From a virus, in IMG/VR virus record IMGVR_UViG_3300033153_005656, positions 1-33,941 of that record: 33,941 bases of DNA; one strand, 5' to 3'. Under the pieces are notes generated by a model. That model did not search any database, had not been told where the DNA came from, and worked only from the letters and a program-made list of their open reading frames with translations. This document shows positions 23,197 through 31,269 of this stretch, one piece after another; the first letter of the stretch is position 1, and each line of letters begins with the position of its first letter. The position numbers and the translations under genes are program-made.

Positions 23197-23748
23197 CACT
23201 CTTTTTTCTCCTGTGCAGTTATCAATAATAGTATATGTTATGTCGGGAGATTGCCACCATTTAACTAAATTTAAACCTAAAAAATGAATTGTATCTTTTT
23301 TTATAAATTCAATTTCTGTGAAATCGCTAAAAAAAATTCTTTCTGTGACGTTTAATTCAGGGCCTAAAGAATCTAATTCCATAAATCCCCGAAACTCAAA
23401 GCAACCAGTATTGTCAACAAACGGATAAGACTTTGTTTTTGCGTCGAAATCTGGCTTTATTACTGTTATGTTCGTGTCAGTATAGTAAGTGTTATAATTT
23501 GTTATCTGAGTGACGTTTTTGGGCTTAATTTTAGCAATCTTGAGTATTGAGTCAGTCTTTATGTCAATGCCTTTTTTAAACTCTTTTAAAGTTAAATCAA
23601 TTTGCTTGACTTGCTTCGAAGTTTCGCTGAAATTTTGTTCCCAACGTGCAGCATCTTTTTTGTGTTTCTGATTTTGATTGTATTGAAGATAACCAAAACC
23701 GCCCAAAACAACAATTATTATAATTAAATAAAATGTTAGTTTTTTCAT
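23176..23748 (-). CDS. Membrane-anchored, spanin-like protein
   Basis: 190 residues. An N-terminal membrane helix LTFYLIIIIVVLGGFGYLQY is followed by a coiled-coil (QKHKKDAARWEQNFSETSKQ, VKQIDLTLKEFKKG) and a beta-rich domain ending with CTGEKRVKKINIH. This layout (one N-terminal anchor, periplasmic coiled coil, globular end) in the lysis cluster suggests an i-spanin or unimolecular spanin. There is no lipobox. It is the last gene before the strong terminator. Confidence 0.5.
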   Translation of the reverse strand: MKKLTFYLIIIIVVLGGFGYLQYNQNQKHKKDAARWEQNFSETSKQVKQIDLTLKEFKKGIDIKTDSILKIAKIKPKNVTQITNYNTYYTDTNITVIKPDFDAKTKSYPFVDNTGCFEFRGFMELDSLGPELNVTERIFFSDFTEIEFIKKDTIHFLGLNLVKWWQSPDITYTIIDNCTGEKRVKKINIH

Positions 23749-23939
23749 TATTCAGCAAAGAAATTTGTTAAAAACTTTCCTATAACTCCAACGCCTAAAC
23801 TTATATATGCTAATATATCATTACCGCTTGCTATTGATGCGCTTGTTATAGTTGTTGCTACAGCTAATAATCCATCCCCCAATCTTCTCATATTTTTAGG
23901 AGTTGCTTTCATGTAATTTCTGTGACTTAATTTTGGCAT
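23748..23939 (-). CDS. Small holin-like membrane protein
   Basis: 63 residues: a basic N-terminus (MPKLSHRNYMKATPKNMRRL) and two short hydrophobic segments, GLLAVATTITSASIASG and ILAYISLGVGVIGKFLTNFF. Size, charge and neighbourhood of the amidase match small class II holins of Bacteroidetes phages. One-base overlap with the spanin-like gene. A second holin-like gene lies upstream of the amidase, so which one triggers lysis is unclear. Confidence 0.6.
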   Translation of the reverse strand: MPKLSHRNYMKATPKNMRRLGDGLLAVATTITSASIASGNDILAYISLGVGVIGKFLTNFFAE

Positions 23940-23950
23940 AATATTTTATT

Positions 23951-24529
23951 TTAAATTGTTTCTAATTCTTGTATGGCCTTATAGTGTTGCAATGCTATTT
24001 CGTATTGAAATTCAGGATTCATTAATTTTCTACATTCTTTTTCATTGCTGTAAAATCCATTTTCAGTTAGAATACTTACACACTTAGTCCATCTAAGTAT
24101 AGCAAATGGTGATCCTTTAATCCCTCTGTCATTACCTAATTTACCGATATATTTTTGAAATACTTCTGCAATTTCTTTGCCTTTTTTACTTTCAAATCCG
24201 TTTCTTTTATAATAATGAGTTTCAAATCCGTTTACTCTGTCATCTGGCGGAAATTTATTTGCATGAATAGAAATTACGATACTATCTTTATATTTTGAAA
24301 ATTCATTTGCACGTACAGCACGACCACTTTTAATTGGAATATCTTTTAATTCAGGTACTAAAATTTTATAATCTATTTTGGCATCCTTTAACATAAAAGA
24401 TAAATATTTAACTACATTTCTAGTGAATAAATATTCTTTTAATTGAGTGCCATCTCGCCAAACTTTAGACTCTTTTTTCTTTGTGTTTAGTCCGTGTCCA
24501 TTATCTAATATGTACAGATATTTACTCAT
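23951..24529 (-). CDS. Endolysin: N-acetylmuramoyl-L-alanine amidase (Amidase_3)
   Basis: 192 residues, one Amidase_3 domain and nothing else. Zinc ligands and catalytic residues are visible: DNGHG (His12), LKEYLFTRNV (Glu32), SIHAN (His89) and ILTENGF (Glu156). No signal peptide, so export depends on a holin. It starts with an ATGA overlap to the upstream membrane gene. Confidence 0.9.
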   Translation of the reverse strand: MSKYLYILDNGHGLNTKKKESKVWRDGTQLKEYLFTRNVVKYLSFMLKDAKIDYKILVPELKDIPIKSGRAVRANEFSKYKDSIVISIHANKFPPDDRVNGFETHYYKRNGFESKKGKEIAEVFQKYIGKLGNDRGIKGSPFAILRWTKCVSILTENGFYSNEKECRKLMNPEFQYEIALQHYKAIQELETI

Positions 24530-24756
24530 TTCCCTAAATCCCTTTTTCTTTGTTTAATGCTTAATTTTACATCATAAATTTTGAAAATAATATATACAAA
24601 CCCAGACAAAGATATCAATCCAGTTAAAAGCGAGTTCCATTCTACATTCAGAATCCAACCAGTAACATTTAAAAATAAAGCACTTATAAAGGCAGTTAAA
24701 CCAAGTGCATCGCAGAGGTCATTTAGAAAATTCATATCTATTATTTTTTTGTGCAT
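24526..24756 (-). CDS. Holin-like two-helix membrane protein
   Basis: 76 residues with helices CDALGLTAFISALFLNVTGW and LLTGLISLSGFVYIIFKIYD, and a basic C-terminal tail (KLSIKQRKRDLGK), the usual holin layout. A second ATG at 24735 is possible. Its TGA overlaps the amidase ATG, a common holin/endolysin pair arrangement. Confidence 0.6.
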   Translation of the reverse strand: MHKKIIDMNFLNDLCDALGLTAFISALFLNVTGWILNVEWNSLLTGLISLSGFVYIIFKIYDVKLSIKQRKRDLGK

Positions 24757-24764
24757 TATATTCT

Positions 24765-25247
24765 TTATTCTTTATATTTTTCTGGTTTCTCAACTAATAT
24801 TTTATCAATATCATAATCCTTGTAATTGTCTTTCGTAATTGTAATTACAGTATCATTTACTACTATATAAAATGGTTTTGCTAATTTTATTACATCCATA
24901 TCCAATAAATCTATTTCCTTATAATTCTCAATAAACAATACTCTTTCACCTAATTGTGGACAAATCTCAACACTATCCTCGCATTTTACAACTATCTGGG
25001 AATTAACCAAAGTGTCAAAAATTGCTCTGGTTTCTTCTAATGCTATTAATAAGACTTCTAAATCTGCTTTACCATCATCTTTTAGTATTTCATCATTATA
25101 AGCTTTTAAAGCATTTTCATAATCCTTTTTAGCATCCTTGAATTCAATTGTATCCTCAAATTTAGTCTTATCAGATTCAATCTTAGTATCAAAACCAACT
25201 AAATCAGCTTCATTGAATTTTATCTGTGTTGCCTTATATCGTTTCAT
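24765..25247 (-). CDS. Hypothetical protein after the receptor-binding candidate
   Basis: 160 residues, acidic; N-terminal helical half with FKDAKKDYENALKAYNDEIL, C-terminal strands (FYIVVNDTVITITKDNYKDY). Starts at the stop of the LamG-type protein (one-base overlap). The position suggests a fibre chaperone or accessory, but there is no motif to support it. Confidence 0.55.
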   Translation of the reverse strand: MKRYKATQIKFNEADLVGFDTKIESDKTKFEDTIEFKDAKKDYENALKAYNDEILKDDGKADLEVLLIALEETRAIFDTLVNSQIVVKCEDSVEICPQLGERVLFIENYKEIDLLDMDVIKLAKPFYIVVNDTVITITKDNYKDYDIDKILVEKPEKYKE

Positions 25248-26857
25248 TATGGATATATATCTGAGATTTTACAATAGCTTGTTATTTTTGTAAGGTCACT
25301 TCCTGTTTTCTTGTCCTGATAATTCAATTCCTCATCGTATCTTATAATATCTGTTCCTGATAATCGTACTTTTCCAAATACCCTATTTTTATAATCTGTT
25401 TCAAAAAATGTATCATATATTCTAGGATCGGCTATTTCATTTATTTGGTATCTGAAAGTATAGTTAGCATCATAAAATAAGGATGCTCTTGATGTTGCTG
25501 TTTGACGAATACTATTAAATCTATTAAAAATACCTATTTGTGTAATTTTGTAAACAAATATATTATCAACGCTCCCAATAAAATCTGTATCTCCTATAAT
25601 AAATAAATCATCAATAGTATCTGCTGTAATTAATTCATGGGTATAAACTCCATTTACTGATTTATCCCCAGAAGATGCTGATGGATTCCCACCTAATTGA
25701 ATAGCTACATTACCAGCAGTATAATTTTTAACTTCCCACGAAACAAAATATTTCTCACCAATAACTCCTCCTAAAATATTATTTTGTCTTAATAAAGAAT
25801 CTCCACTTTGAGTACCATCACAATTAGCAGTCCCCCCAGATATAGTCCATTCTGCTGCTTTAGCCCAATCAGTATCAGTAGCAAAATCACCATTAATAAT
25901 AATATCGCCAACATTTCCATCGGGATCGAAATCAACTAAAGCATCTGCCATATTCCATTTAGAACCACCAGCGACTAAATCTCTTGTATGAGTATATCCT
26001 GCTGGTATATCTACTCCTGCGGTTAAACTTAAAGGATTGCCGTTAATATCGAAAGGAACTTGTATATCAGGTAACGTTGGATATGTTGAGTGTCGCCATT
26101 GAGAATATCCATTGTCATTTGGATAGGTTGAGCCATTGTGATCAAAGTCAAATCTTGCTCCTGTTCCTGACCATGTACCATGATTATTATTACCAGATAC
26201 ATCATATTCATAATCGCCTTGACCTGTTGGATAATAATTTTCTACTAAAACTCCATTTTTAGAAATTGAACAATAAGAACATTTCATTGTTGCATAGATA
26301 CCGCCAGCTCTCGCCCCAATTATAAACTTTTTCGTAATTGAATCTAATGATGTTCCAACAGTTCCAATCCAATTAGTTAAAGTTTGTAAAACATCATTCT
26401 TATATAATTTTAATCTTCCTGCATCTCCTGTCTGTGAGCCGTCAAAAACAACTTTAAATCTAAACCATCCTGTATCTAAATTTGTAATATAAGCATAAGC
26501 ACCCGCCGCATATACATATATATTATTATTGATATGCCAAGTAAAAGCAAATGAAACTGAAGCTGTGTCATATTGACCTATAACAGTATATATTCCATTA
26601 GATGATCTATATACATCAAATTCGTATTCGGCTGATGTAGCTCCTGATAAATCAATTAAGGTTGATACTTCATCATCCGTTCCATTAAAATCAGCAACCC
26701 TCGGCAAAAACTTTGCTGACAAATTATTAATACTTTCGGCAAAATTCCCTATTCCTGAGATGGTTTTGTGTCGTGTATTTAGATCACTAAAAAATGGAGG
26801 TCGTAAAGTTATCTTTGCGCCAACATGATTACCGTTTACATTTGCATTCCAACCCAT
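25247..26857 (-). CDS. LamG-type (concanavalin-like) receptor-binding protein
   Basis: 536 residues. About residues 55-240 fit a LamG/concanavalin A-like lectin domain (VADFNGTDDEVSTLIDLSG, YEFDVYRSSNGIYTVIGQYD, WFRFKVVFDGSQTGDAGRLK, DVSGNNNHGTWSGTG). About residues 340-440 look like a second carbohydrate-binding jelly roll (IINGDFATDTDWAKAAEWTI, YFVSWEVKNYTAG). The N-terminus (MGWNANVNGNHVGAKI) may be the attachment part. Two sugar-binding folds in a virion cluster indicate a host-recognition adhesin. No signal peptide. It lies after the portal and before lysis genes, away from the main tail cluster. Confidence 0.6.
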   Translation of the reverse strand: MGWNANVNGNHVGAKITLRPPFFSDLNTRHKTISGIGNFAESINNLSAKFLPRVADFNGTDDEVSTLIDLSGATSAEYEFDVYRSSNGIYTVIGQYDTASVSFAFTWHINNNIYVYAAGAYAYITNLDTGWFRFKVVFDGSQTGDAGRLKLYKNDVLQTLTNWIGTVGTSLDSITKKFIIGARAGGIYATMKCSYCSISKNGVLVENYYPTGQGDYEYDVSGNNNHGTWSGTGARFDFDHNGSTYPNDNGYSQWRHSTYPTLPDIQVPFDINGNPLSLTAGVDIPAGYTHTRDLVAGGSKWNMADALVDFDPDGNVGDIIINGDFATDTDWAKAAEWTISGGTANCDGTQSGDSLLRQNNILGGVIGEKYFVSWEVKNYTAGNVAIQLGGNPSASSGDKSVNGVYTHELITADTIDDLFIIGDTDFIGSVDNIFVYKITQIGIFNRFNSIRQTATSRASLFYDANYTFRYQINEIADPRIYDTFFETDYKNRVFGKVRLSGTDIIRYDEELNYQDKKTGSDLTKITSYCKISDIYP

Positions 26858-26859
26858 AA

Positions 26860-27120
26860 TTATTTTAATAAAAAGAAATCAGTATCAGCAATAGTCGTAC
26901 CTGTTGCATAAATTTTCTTTATAGTTACATTTTTTGCGCTTGCTTGTTGTGCGTCCATAACGGCCTTATCGCCAAGTTCTTCGCCCCACAAAACAACCAT
27001 AATCACGCCTGAAACAGTGTCGTCTTTTACGCTAAACAAACTCTCTTCAGTCATTATATTCCCTGCTACGTCATCAACAACGTGAGCAATTCGTCTTCGA
27101 CCATTCAATGCTACTGCCAT
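26860..27120 (-). CDS. Hypothetical virion-cluster protein
   Basis: 86 residues, MAVALNGRRRIAHVVDDVAG then strands (GVIMVVLWGEELGD, NVTIKKIYATGTT). No motif recognised. It sits between the connector and the receptor-binding candidate with gaps of 4 and 2 bases, so a small head or neck part is plausible. Confidence 0.5.
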   Translation of the reverse strand: MAVALNGRRRIAHVVDDVAGNIMTEESLFSVKDDTVSGVIMVVLWGEELGDKAVMDAQQASAKNVTIKKIYATGTTIADTDFFLLK

Positions 27121-27124
27121 AATT

Positions 27125-27643
27125 TTATATTTTAAAAGTTAAAAATTCTGTTGGTTTTGTTTCAGAATTACTTTTCCAAAGTGGATAATCTGAACTATTT
27201 TCGTTTAAAAATCTTATAATGTCGTTTGCATAATCTTGAGCTGATTGCATATAATCAGTCGCAATTCGTTCTTTTGATTTTGCTGATTCAAAACTTTGCT
27301 GTTGATTGTTTGTAAATTGGATTGCTCCATAAGTAGCCATAAATAAATCACCCTCACGACAGCCAATTGCAAGCCATAAATAGCACAAATAAGGTTTTAA
27401 TCCATAATATTGAATTGTGTTTCCTTGATATGTATATGATTTGCCATTCAAAAGATCAGCGTAAATTCCCTCAGTTCTGGCATCGGCCATAAAAGCAAAA
27501 TATAAGGCATCACCTAAAAGATTTCGCAAATTTTTTCTCCTGGTTTCTTGCTCAAAAGTATCAAAACGAACCGTGTCAAATTTTGGATCAACCCTTCTAT
27601 AAGTTTGAACGTCTGTAATTGTTATAAGTGCGCTTTCAGCCAT
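27125..27643 (-). CDS. Head-tail connector/adaptor-like protein
   Basis: 172 residues, mostly helical: ETRRKNLRNLLGDALYFAFM, YYGLKPYLCYLWLAIGCREG, KERIATDYMQSAQDYANDII, DIIRFLNENSSDYPLW. This resembles the helical connector proteins of Bacteroidetes phages (DUF6712-like, my recollection) that sit below the portal. One-base overlap with the portal gene supports the role. Confidence 0.6.
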   Translation of the reverse strand: MAESALITITDVQTYRRVDPKFDTVRFDTFEQETRRKNLRNLLGDALYFAFMADARTEGIYADLLNGKSYTYQGNTIQYYGLKPYLCYLWLAIGCREGDLFMATYGAIQFTNNQQQSFESAKSKERIATDYMQSAQDYANDIIRFLNENSSDYPLWKSNSETKPTEFLTFKI

Positions 27644-28815
27644 TAGAATTTAGGTTTTGATTCTGGTTTTTCTCTCCCTGTAAAAGTCTTTGGAATGATC
27701 TCAACTTTTCCAATATTATTCCAAATGCTATATGATAATATTTTGCTTAATTCTTTTTCAACTTCTTTTCGCTCTGTTTCCGTAGCTGTATTATAATAAT
27801 GAAAAGCGTCAGCAAATGAATCCTGATTAAACATTCCTGTTTTAACAACTCCGTTTAATATTGGAGGCTGTCTAAATGCTGCGTAAATATTGTATTTTGA
27901 GCGTTCAATTTGGTTCGTGTGTAATCCATCAATATTATTTCTTGACATTGGAGTAAACCATTTCCAATTATTAATACTTTCTGTTGGCATTGCACCAACA
28001 ACTCTAATTCCGCCCGCATTTGCAGAGCCTTTATCTTGTTGTAATTCTTCTTTTATATCATCGATCTCTTCTTTATCAGTTATATTTTTAGGATAACTGA
28101 TTAATCCAGAGAGTGAATAGTCATTTTGAATACTTGAAAGTGAGTAAAGTTTTGCTTCAGCTTCAAATTGAGCATCATCCAAAACAGAATCCCAGTTGCA
28201 AGGTGTGTAATAATCTGTTAAATTAGGAATCCAGTAATATAACTGACCCTTATAATCGTGAATATTTCCTGTTTCGTTTATTTCATTGATAACGTTTTCA
28301 GGCCAAAAAGGATTATATTCAATTTCTTCCTTTCTTCTGTTGCGTCTAAACCAATCAGGATTAACAATAAAATGTTTTAAGTCCTTAGACCATCGAACAA
28401 ACTCAAAATTAATAGGATTAATTTCAGTTATTTGCCCTAAAATATTATAATTAAAATGCAATGCAAAACCTTTGTTCATTGCTTTTGACTGTGAAATATG
28501 TCTTAATATATCCCAAAGCGTTTGATTTTCTCTGTTCACAACGACTCCCATGGCTGCAAATCCCTCACCTGATATAAAGGCTGAAAGAGTTTCAATTGCG
28601 CTCATTGTAGTTCCTGAGCGTTGAGCAATAGACTTTATTTTATTTGGATAAAGATTGTCTCTATCAAATGGAATTATCCTATCTGCAGGAAAAGCTATAT
28701 TTACATATAATCGTTCAACAAATAATGTTCGTTGAATTGAATTAACGGCAACTTTTACATTGCCGTTTTTCAAAGCCTCTTCTTGTCTGGTTATTGTTGA
28801 ACTGTTGTTTTCCAT
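27643..28815 (-). CDS. Portal protein
   Basis: 390 residues. The core reads FPADRIIPFDRDNLYPNKIK, GTTMSAIETLSAFISGEGFA, and late in the protein HTNQIERSKYNIYAAFRQPP followed by ILNGVVKTGMFNQDSFADAF and a helical ETERKEVEKELSKILSYSIW. This is the portal pattern: the wing/stem helices and the conserved AAFxxPPxxLG-like crown region. Size is usual for short portals. It forms the dodecameric ring through which DNA is packaged. It lies downstream of the capsid gene here and not between terminase and protease, an unusual order. Confidence 0.75.
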   Translation of the reverse strand: MENNSSTITRQEEALKNGNVKVAVNSIQRTLFVERLYVNIAFPADRIIPFDRDNLYPNKIKSIAQRSGTTMSAIETLSAFISGEGFAAMGVVVNRENQTLWDILRHISQSKAMNKGFALHFNYNILGQITEINPINFEFVRWSKDLKHFIVNPDWFRRNRRKEEIEYNPFWPENVINEINETGNIHDYKGQLYYWIPNLTDYYTPCNWDSVLDDAQFEAEAKLYSLSSIQNDYSLSGLISYPKNITDKEEIDDIKEELQQDKGSANAGGIRVVGAMPTESINNWKWFTPMSRNNIDGLHTNQIERSKYNIYAAFRQPPILNGVVKTGMFNQDSFADAFHYYNTATETERKEVEKELSKILSYSIWNNIGKVEIIPKTFTGREKPESKPKF

Positions 28816-29240
28816 TATCCGAAATAATAAGCGGCAGTTTTCTTGCCTTTGCTTTCAATAAGTTTTTTAATTTCAACAGGAACCGGAATACCTTCAACTA
28901 GTAAGGCTTGTTCGTTGTCGATTGCTGCTCGAACTGTGCGAATTGATTTACGACCTTCACAGGTCAATAATTCCGCTTCAAGTTCTTTAAGCTCTTTTTT
29001 TGTCTCGTCAGAGAGTTTTGTTTCAGATAATTCAAGAAATTTTAAACCAGTATATTTGTCGTAATCTGACTTATTTACTAGTTTTTTCTCTTTTGATTTC
29101 TTTAGCGCTTCCGCTTCTTTTTTCACCTTTTGTTCCGCTGCTGCCTTCTCGGCTGCTGCTTTTTTCTGAGCTGCTTTCGCTGCTGTTTGTTCCGCTGCTG
29201 CCTTCTCGGCTGCTGCTTTTTGTTCGGGTGTCTGTGCCAT
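28815..29240 (-). CDS. Ala/Lys/Glu-rich virion-cluster protein
   Basis: 141 residues. Residues 1-50 are a low-complexity, helical repeat of KAAAEKAAAEQ type (QKAAAEKAAAEQTAAKAAQK) encoded in part by a 36-bp direct repeat. The C-terminal 80 residues are a normal domain (KYTGLKFLELSETKLSDETK, VRAAIDNEQALLVEGIPVPV, SKGKKTAAYYFG). Starts inside another frame that opens at 29361. One-base overlap with the portal gene. Function unknown; could be a head decoration or scaffold-like factor. Confidence 0.6.
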   Translation of the reverse strand: MAQTPEQKAAAEKAAAEQTAAKAAQKKAAAEKAAAEQKVKKEAEALKKSKEKKLVNKSDYDKYTGLKFLELSETKLSDETKKELKELEAELLTCEGRKSIRTVRAAIDNEQALLVEGIPVPVEIKKLIESKGKKTAAYYFG

Positions 29241-29361
29241 GTTCTTTTTTAGTGTTGGTTTTCCACAAATTTAATAAAGTTTTCTGTAAATGTAAAGGCA
29301 GCGAGTCAAAAAGAACCCGCTTACCTTTTACAATTATTATTTGATTTTTAGAATCAATCAT
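29071..29361 (-). CDS. Overlapping small reading frame, uncertain
   Basis: 96 codons opening with ATG at 29361 in TAATG overlap with the upstream stop. The first 40 residues look genuine (MIDSKNQIIIVKGKRVLFDS, LPLHLQKTLLNLWKTN), but the rest is a Ser/Arg/Glu/Gly repeat that is simply the shifted reading of the Ala-rich repeat of the next gene. It may be a short real protein whose end runs into the neighbour, or a remnant. No slippery site joins the two frames. Confidence 0.35.
   Translation of the reverse strand: MIDSKNQIIIVKGKRVLFDSLPLHLQKTLLNLWKTNTKKEHGTDTRTKSSSREGSSGTNSSESSSEKSSSREGSSGTKGEKRSGSAKEIKREKTSK
29129..29221. repeat. 36-bp direct repeat, 57 bp apart
   Basis: Two identical 36-base copies at 29129-29164 and 29186-29221 within the Ala/Lys/Glu-rich gene, spaced by a multiple of three so that recombination between them would keep the frame. 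Suggests repeat-length variation. Confidence 0.8.
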
Positions 29362-29924
29362 TATGCAGCCGGTGTATCAAGCGTTGTAATGTCGAAAGTG
29401 CTTGCAATTATATGAGGAGGATCAATTTCAGGAGGATCGTTTTCAGGTGTTTTTACAACTACCTGGAAAGTTCCGCCAGTGTCAGCATCACCTGGCATTA
29501 ATTGAAAATCACTCATTCTCATTCCTACATTGCGCCCAAAGAGCATAAATTTTCCACTCGCAAGTGGTATAATTACAACCCCTTTTTGAAATCTCATTTT
29601 CTTTGCGTTATCCATAGACAACTGAGACGCATCAAGAATTCTTAAGTCTGCTGTATGATCAAAGCCGTCAATTGCAGTTACCGCACGTAAAGGAGATGAA
29701 GGAATTATCTGAACTGAACCTTTAGAAGATTCAAACTTATAACCTTGTGTACCACTTGCCAAAACAAGAGCAGTAATTTCATTGCTCACTCCGTCAAATG
29801 TTAACACTTGATTTTCGTCAAAATCTTCTTTATTGATAAAATACATATAATTTCCGATACCACCTTGAACAATTGCGTCACCGTCAAAAGCTGAGCCTCT
29901 ACTTATTTTTACGTTTGTGCTCAT
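29361..29924 (-). CDS. Virion structural protein, possible tail-tube-like
   Basis: 187 residues, beta-rich with no membrane segment: GGIGNYMYFINKEDFDENQV, VLASGTQGYKFESSKGSVQI, LASGKFMLFGRNVGMRMSDF, DTGGTFQVVVKTPEND. The G-x-F-xLFG...D-x-GG-x-F-x-V pattern recalls structural proteins of Bacteroidetes prophages that could form the tail tube. It follows the capsid cluster. Identity weak, but structural role likely from neighbours. Confidence 0.5.
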   Translation of the reverse strand: MSTNVKISRGSAFDGDAIVQGGIGNYMYFINKEDFDENQVLTFDGVSNEITALVLASGTQGYKFESSKGSVQIIPSSPLRAVTAIDGFDHTADLRILDASQLSMDNAKKMRFQKGVVIIPLASGKFMLFGRNVGMRMSDFQLMPGDADTGGTFQVVVKTPENDPPEIDPPHIIASTFDITTLDTPAA

Positions 29925-29927
29925 AAT

Positions 29928-30323
29928 TTACCGTTTAAAAATAAATAACTGATTAGTAAAAGCAACCGTATCAGTGACCTCATAAGCTCTTTTTCTAAGT
30001 CTATAATTAAAGAACTCTGAGGGATTATCAACTAAATGTTGATCTGCTGCGGTTGTTCCTGCTATAAATTCAAGTGTACTAATCGTTTGAGATGTAGTCC
30101 AATCATCATTTGAGCCTTGGAAATCAATATAACAAGTATCACCAGCAGCGTTACCTGTTGCAGTATAATCCCAAGTTATAACACCGTTATACTTTACATC
30201 AGCAGATGTAACAGTCGCAGTATCACCGTTTATAGTTGCAGCGTCAAACTCTTGGTAAACCTGTTGAGCGTTTGCTGCCATTCCTAGAATGACAAACAAA
30301 CATAAGATAAATAACTTTTTCAT
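29928..30323 (-). CDS. Signal-peptide protein next to the major capsid gene
   Basis: 131 residues from ATG 30323, one base after the capsid stop; an upstream non-ATG extension in the same frame is not needed. Residues 1-20 are an export signal (MKKLFILCLFVILGMAANA, cleavage after AQ), followed by a beta-rich domain (GVITWDYTATGNAAGDTCYI, DFQGSNDDWTTSQTISTLEF) that resembles an immunoglobulin-like fold. A virion-cluster gene with an export signal is odd; it may be surface-displayed or a captured host-type domain that decorates the capsid. Function not known. Confidence 0.6.
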   Translation of the reverse strand: MKKLFILCLFVILGMAANAQQVYQEFDAATINGDTATVTSADVKYNGVITWDYTATGNAAGDTCYIDFQGSNDDWTTSQTISTLEFIAGTTAADQHLVDNPSEFFNYRLRKRAYEVTDTVAFTNQLFIFKR

Positions 30324-30324
30324 A

Positions 30325-31266
30325 TTAGGTTGGAGTATAAAGTATAACCTCTTCTGCAATTCTATAATTTGCATCAGCTTTAAAATCAAGTCTCAAGAAC
30401 CATAAGCGACTATTGTTAGCAACCTTGTCAACAACTACGCTCTCACTATCAGGATCAACCCAAACACCCATATTAAGGTTAGAGTCTTCACCGTTTGTGG
30501 ATTTTGCTCCTACAATATGATGACGAGTTACACCTTGAAAATGCTTGATTCTTTTTTCTTGATACATAGTATCCAGACTCATTCCAAACACACCGACAAA
30601 AGCTTCTTTAAGCTTTGTGTTTCCTGCTTGCATTGTTTTGTAATCCGTTGTATTAATATGAATCACAAAGTCAGGATCGTCGATAAATTTATCAGGAATT
30701 GCAGCCCAAACAGCAGCAAGAATATCCATAAAATTTGAATCAGTGATATTTCCGGCAGGAGTTGGTTTAATTACATTTCCGTCTAATTTCGCACGTGTAA
30801 TGATACCGTTAAACTTATTCATTGCGTTTGCAGCTCCGAGAGTTTTATCACCTTGCCAAAATAGCTTCGCCATTTGTGTGCCAATTCCATTTTTATAAAG
30901 GTCAAGAATAGCATTTAATAACTCGGCGTTTAATTCAAGATTTGTAAAGTCACCAATTGACTTCCACTTCTGCCAAATATCATGAAATGTTGTAGGCAAG
31001 AAAGTTTCATAAACTGTCATCGGTTCAACAACAAGCTCACGCTCTGCATAAGTTGTTGTCGCAGTAACCCCAGAAGGAACACCCGCTTGATAATCCCCAA
31101 TTGGATCAGCAGTTTGACTCAATCTAGGTAGTGCTTTTTTCGTTGAAATATCAGGATGCAGTTTTGCTGCTGATTTTTGAATTACTTCGTTCCCAACTCC
31201 CGTCACAAGGTATAAGTTTTCTAAAACTTCACCGTTGTAATTTGTGTTTGTCAATGTTAAACTCAT
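30325..31266 (-). CDS. Major capsid protein
   Basis: 313 residues, in the size range of HK97-fold capsid proteins. The first 70 residues (GEVLENLYLVTGVGNEVIQK, AGVPSGVTATTTYAERELVV) correspond to the N-arm and first strands, with KIEEF-like helix segments further on (FVIHINTTDYKTMQAGNTKL, KEAFVGVFGMSLDTMYQEKR) and an end SRLWFLRLDFKADANYRIAE matching the A-domain. Located directly after the protease/scaffold gene, as usual. Delta domain not obvious; scaffold function is supplied by the protease fusion. Confidence 0.8.
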   Translation of the reverse strand: MSLTLTNTNYNGEVLENLYLVTGVGNEVIQKSAAKLHPDISTKKALPRLSQTADPIGDYQAGVPSGVTATTTYAERELVVEPMTVYETFLPTTFHDIWQKWKSIGDFTNLELNAELLNAILDLYKNGIGTQMAKLFWQGDKTLGAANAMNKFNGIITRAKLDGNVIKPTPAGNITDSNFMDILAAVWAAIPDKFIDDPDFVIHINTTDYKTMQAGNTKLKEAFVGVFGMSLDTMYQEKRIKHFQGVTRHHIVGAKSTNGEDSNLNMGVWVDPDSESVVVDKVANNSRLWFLRLDFKADANYRIAEEVILYTPT

Positions 31267-31269
31267 AGC

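Noticed and set aside
29000-29344. 114-codon plus-strand frame of Leu/Ser-rich protein
   Set aside because: Antisense of the Ala/Lys/Glu repeat; composition is a by-product of that repeat.
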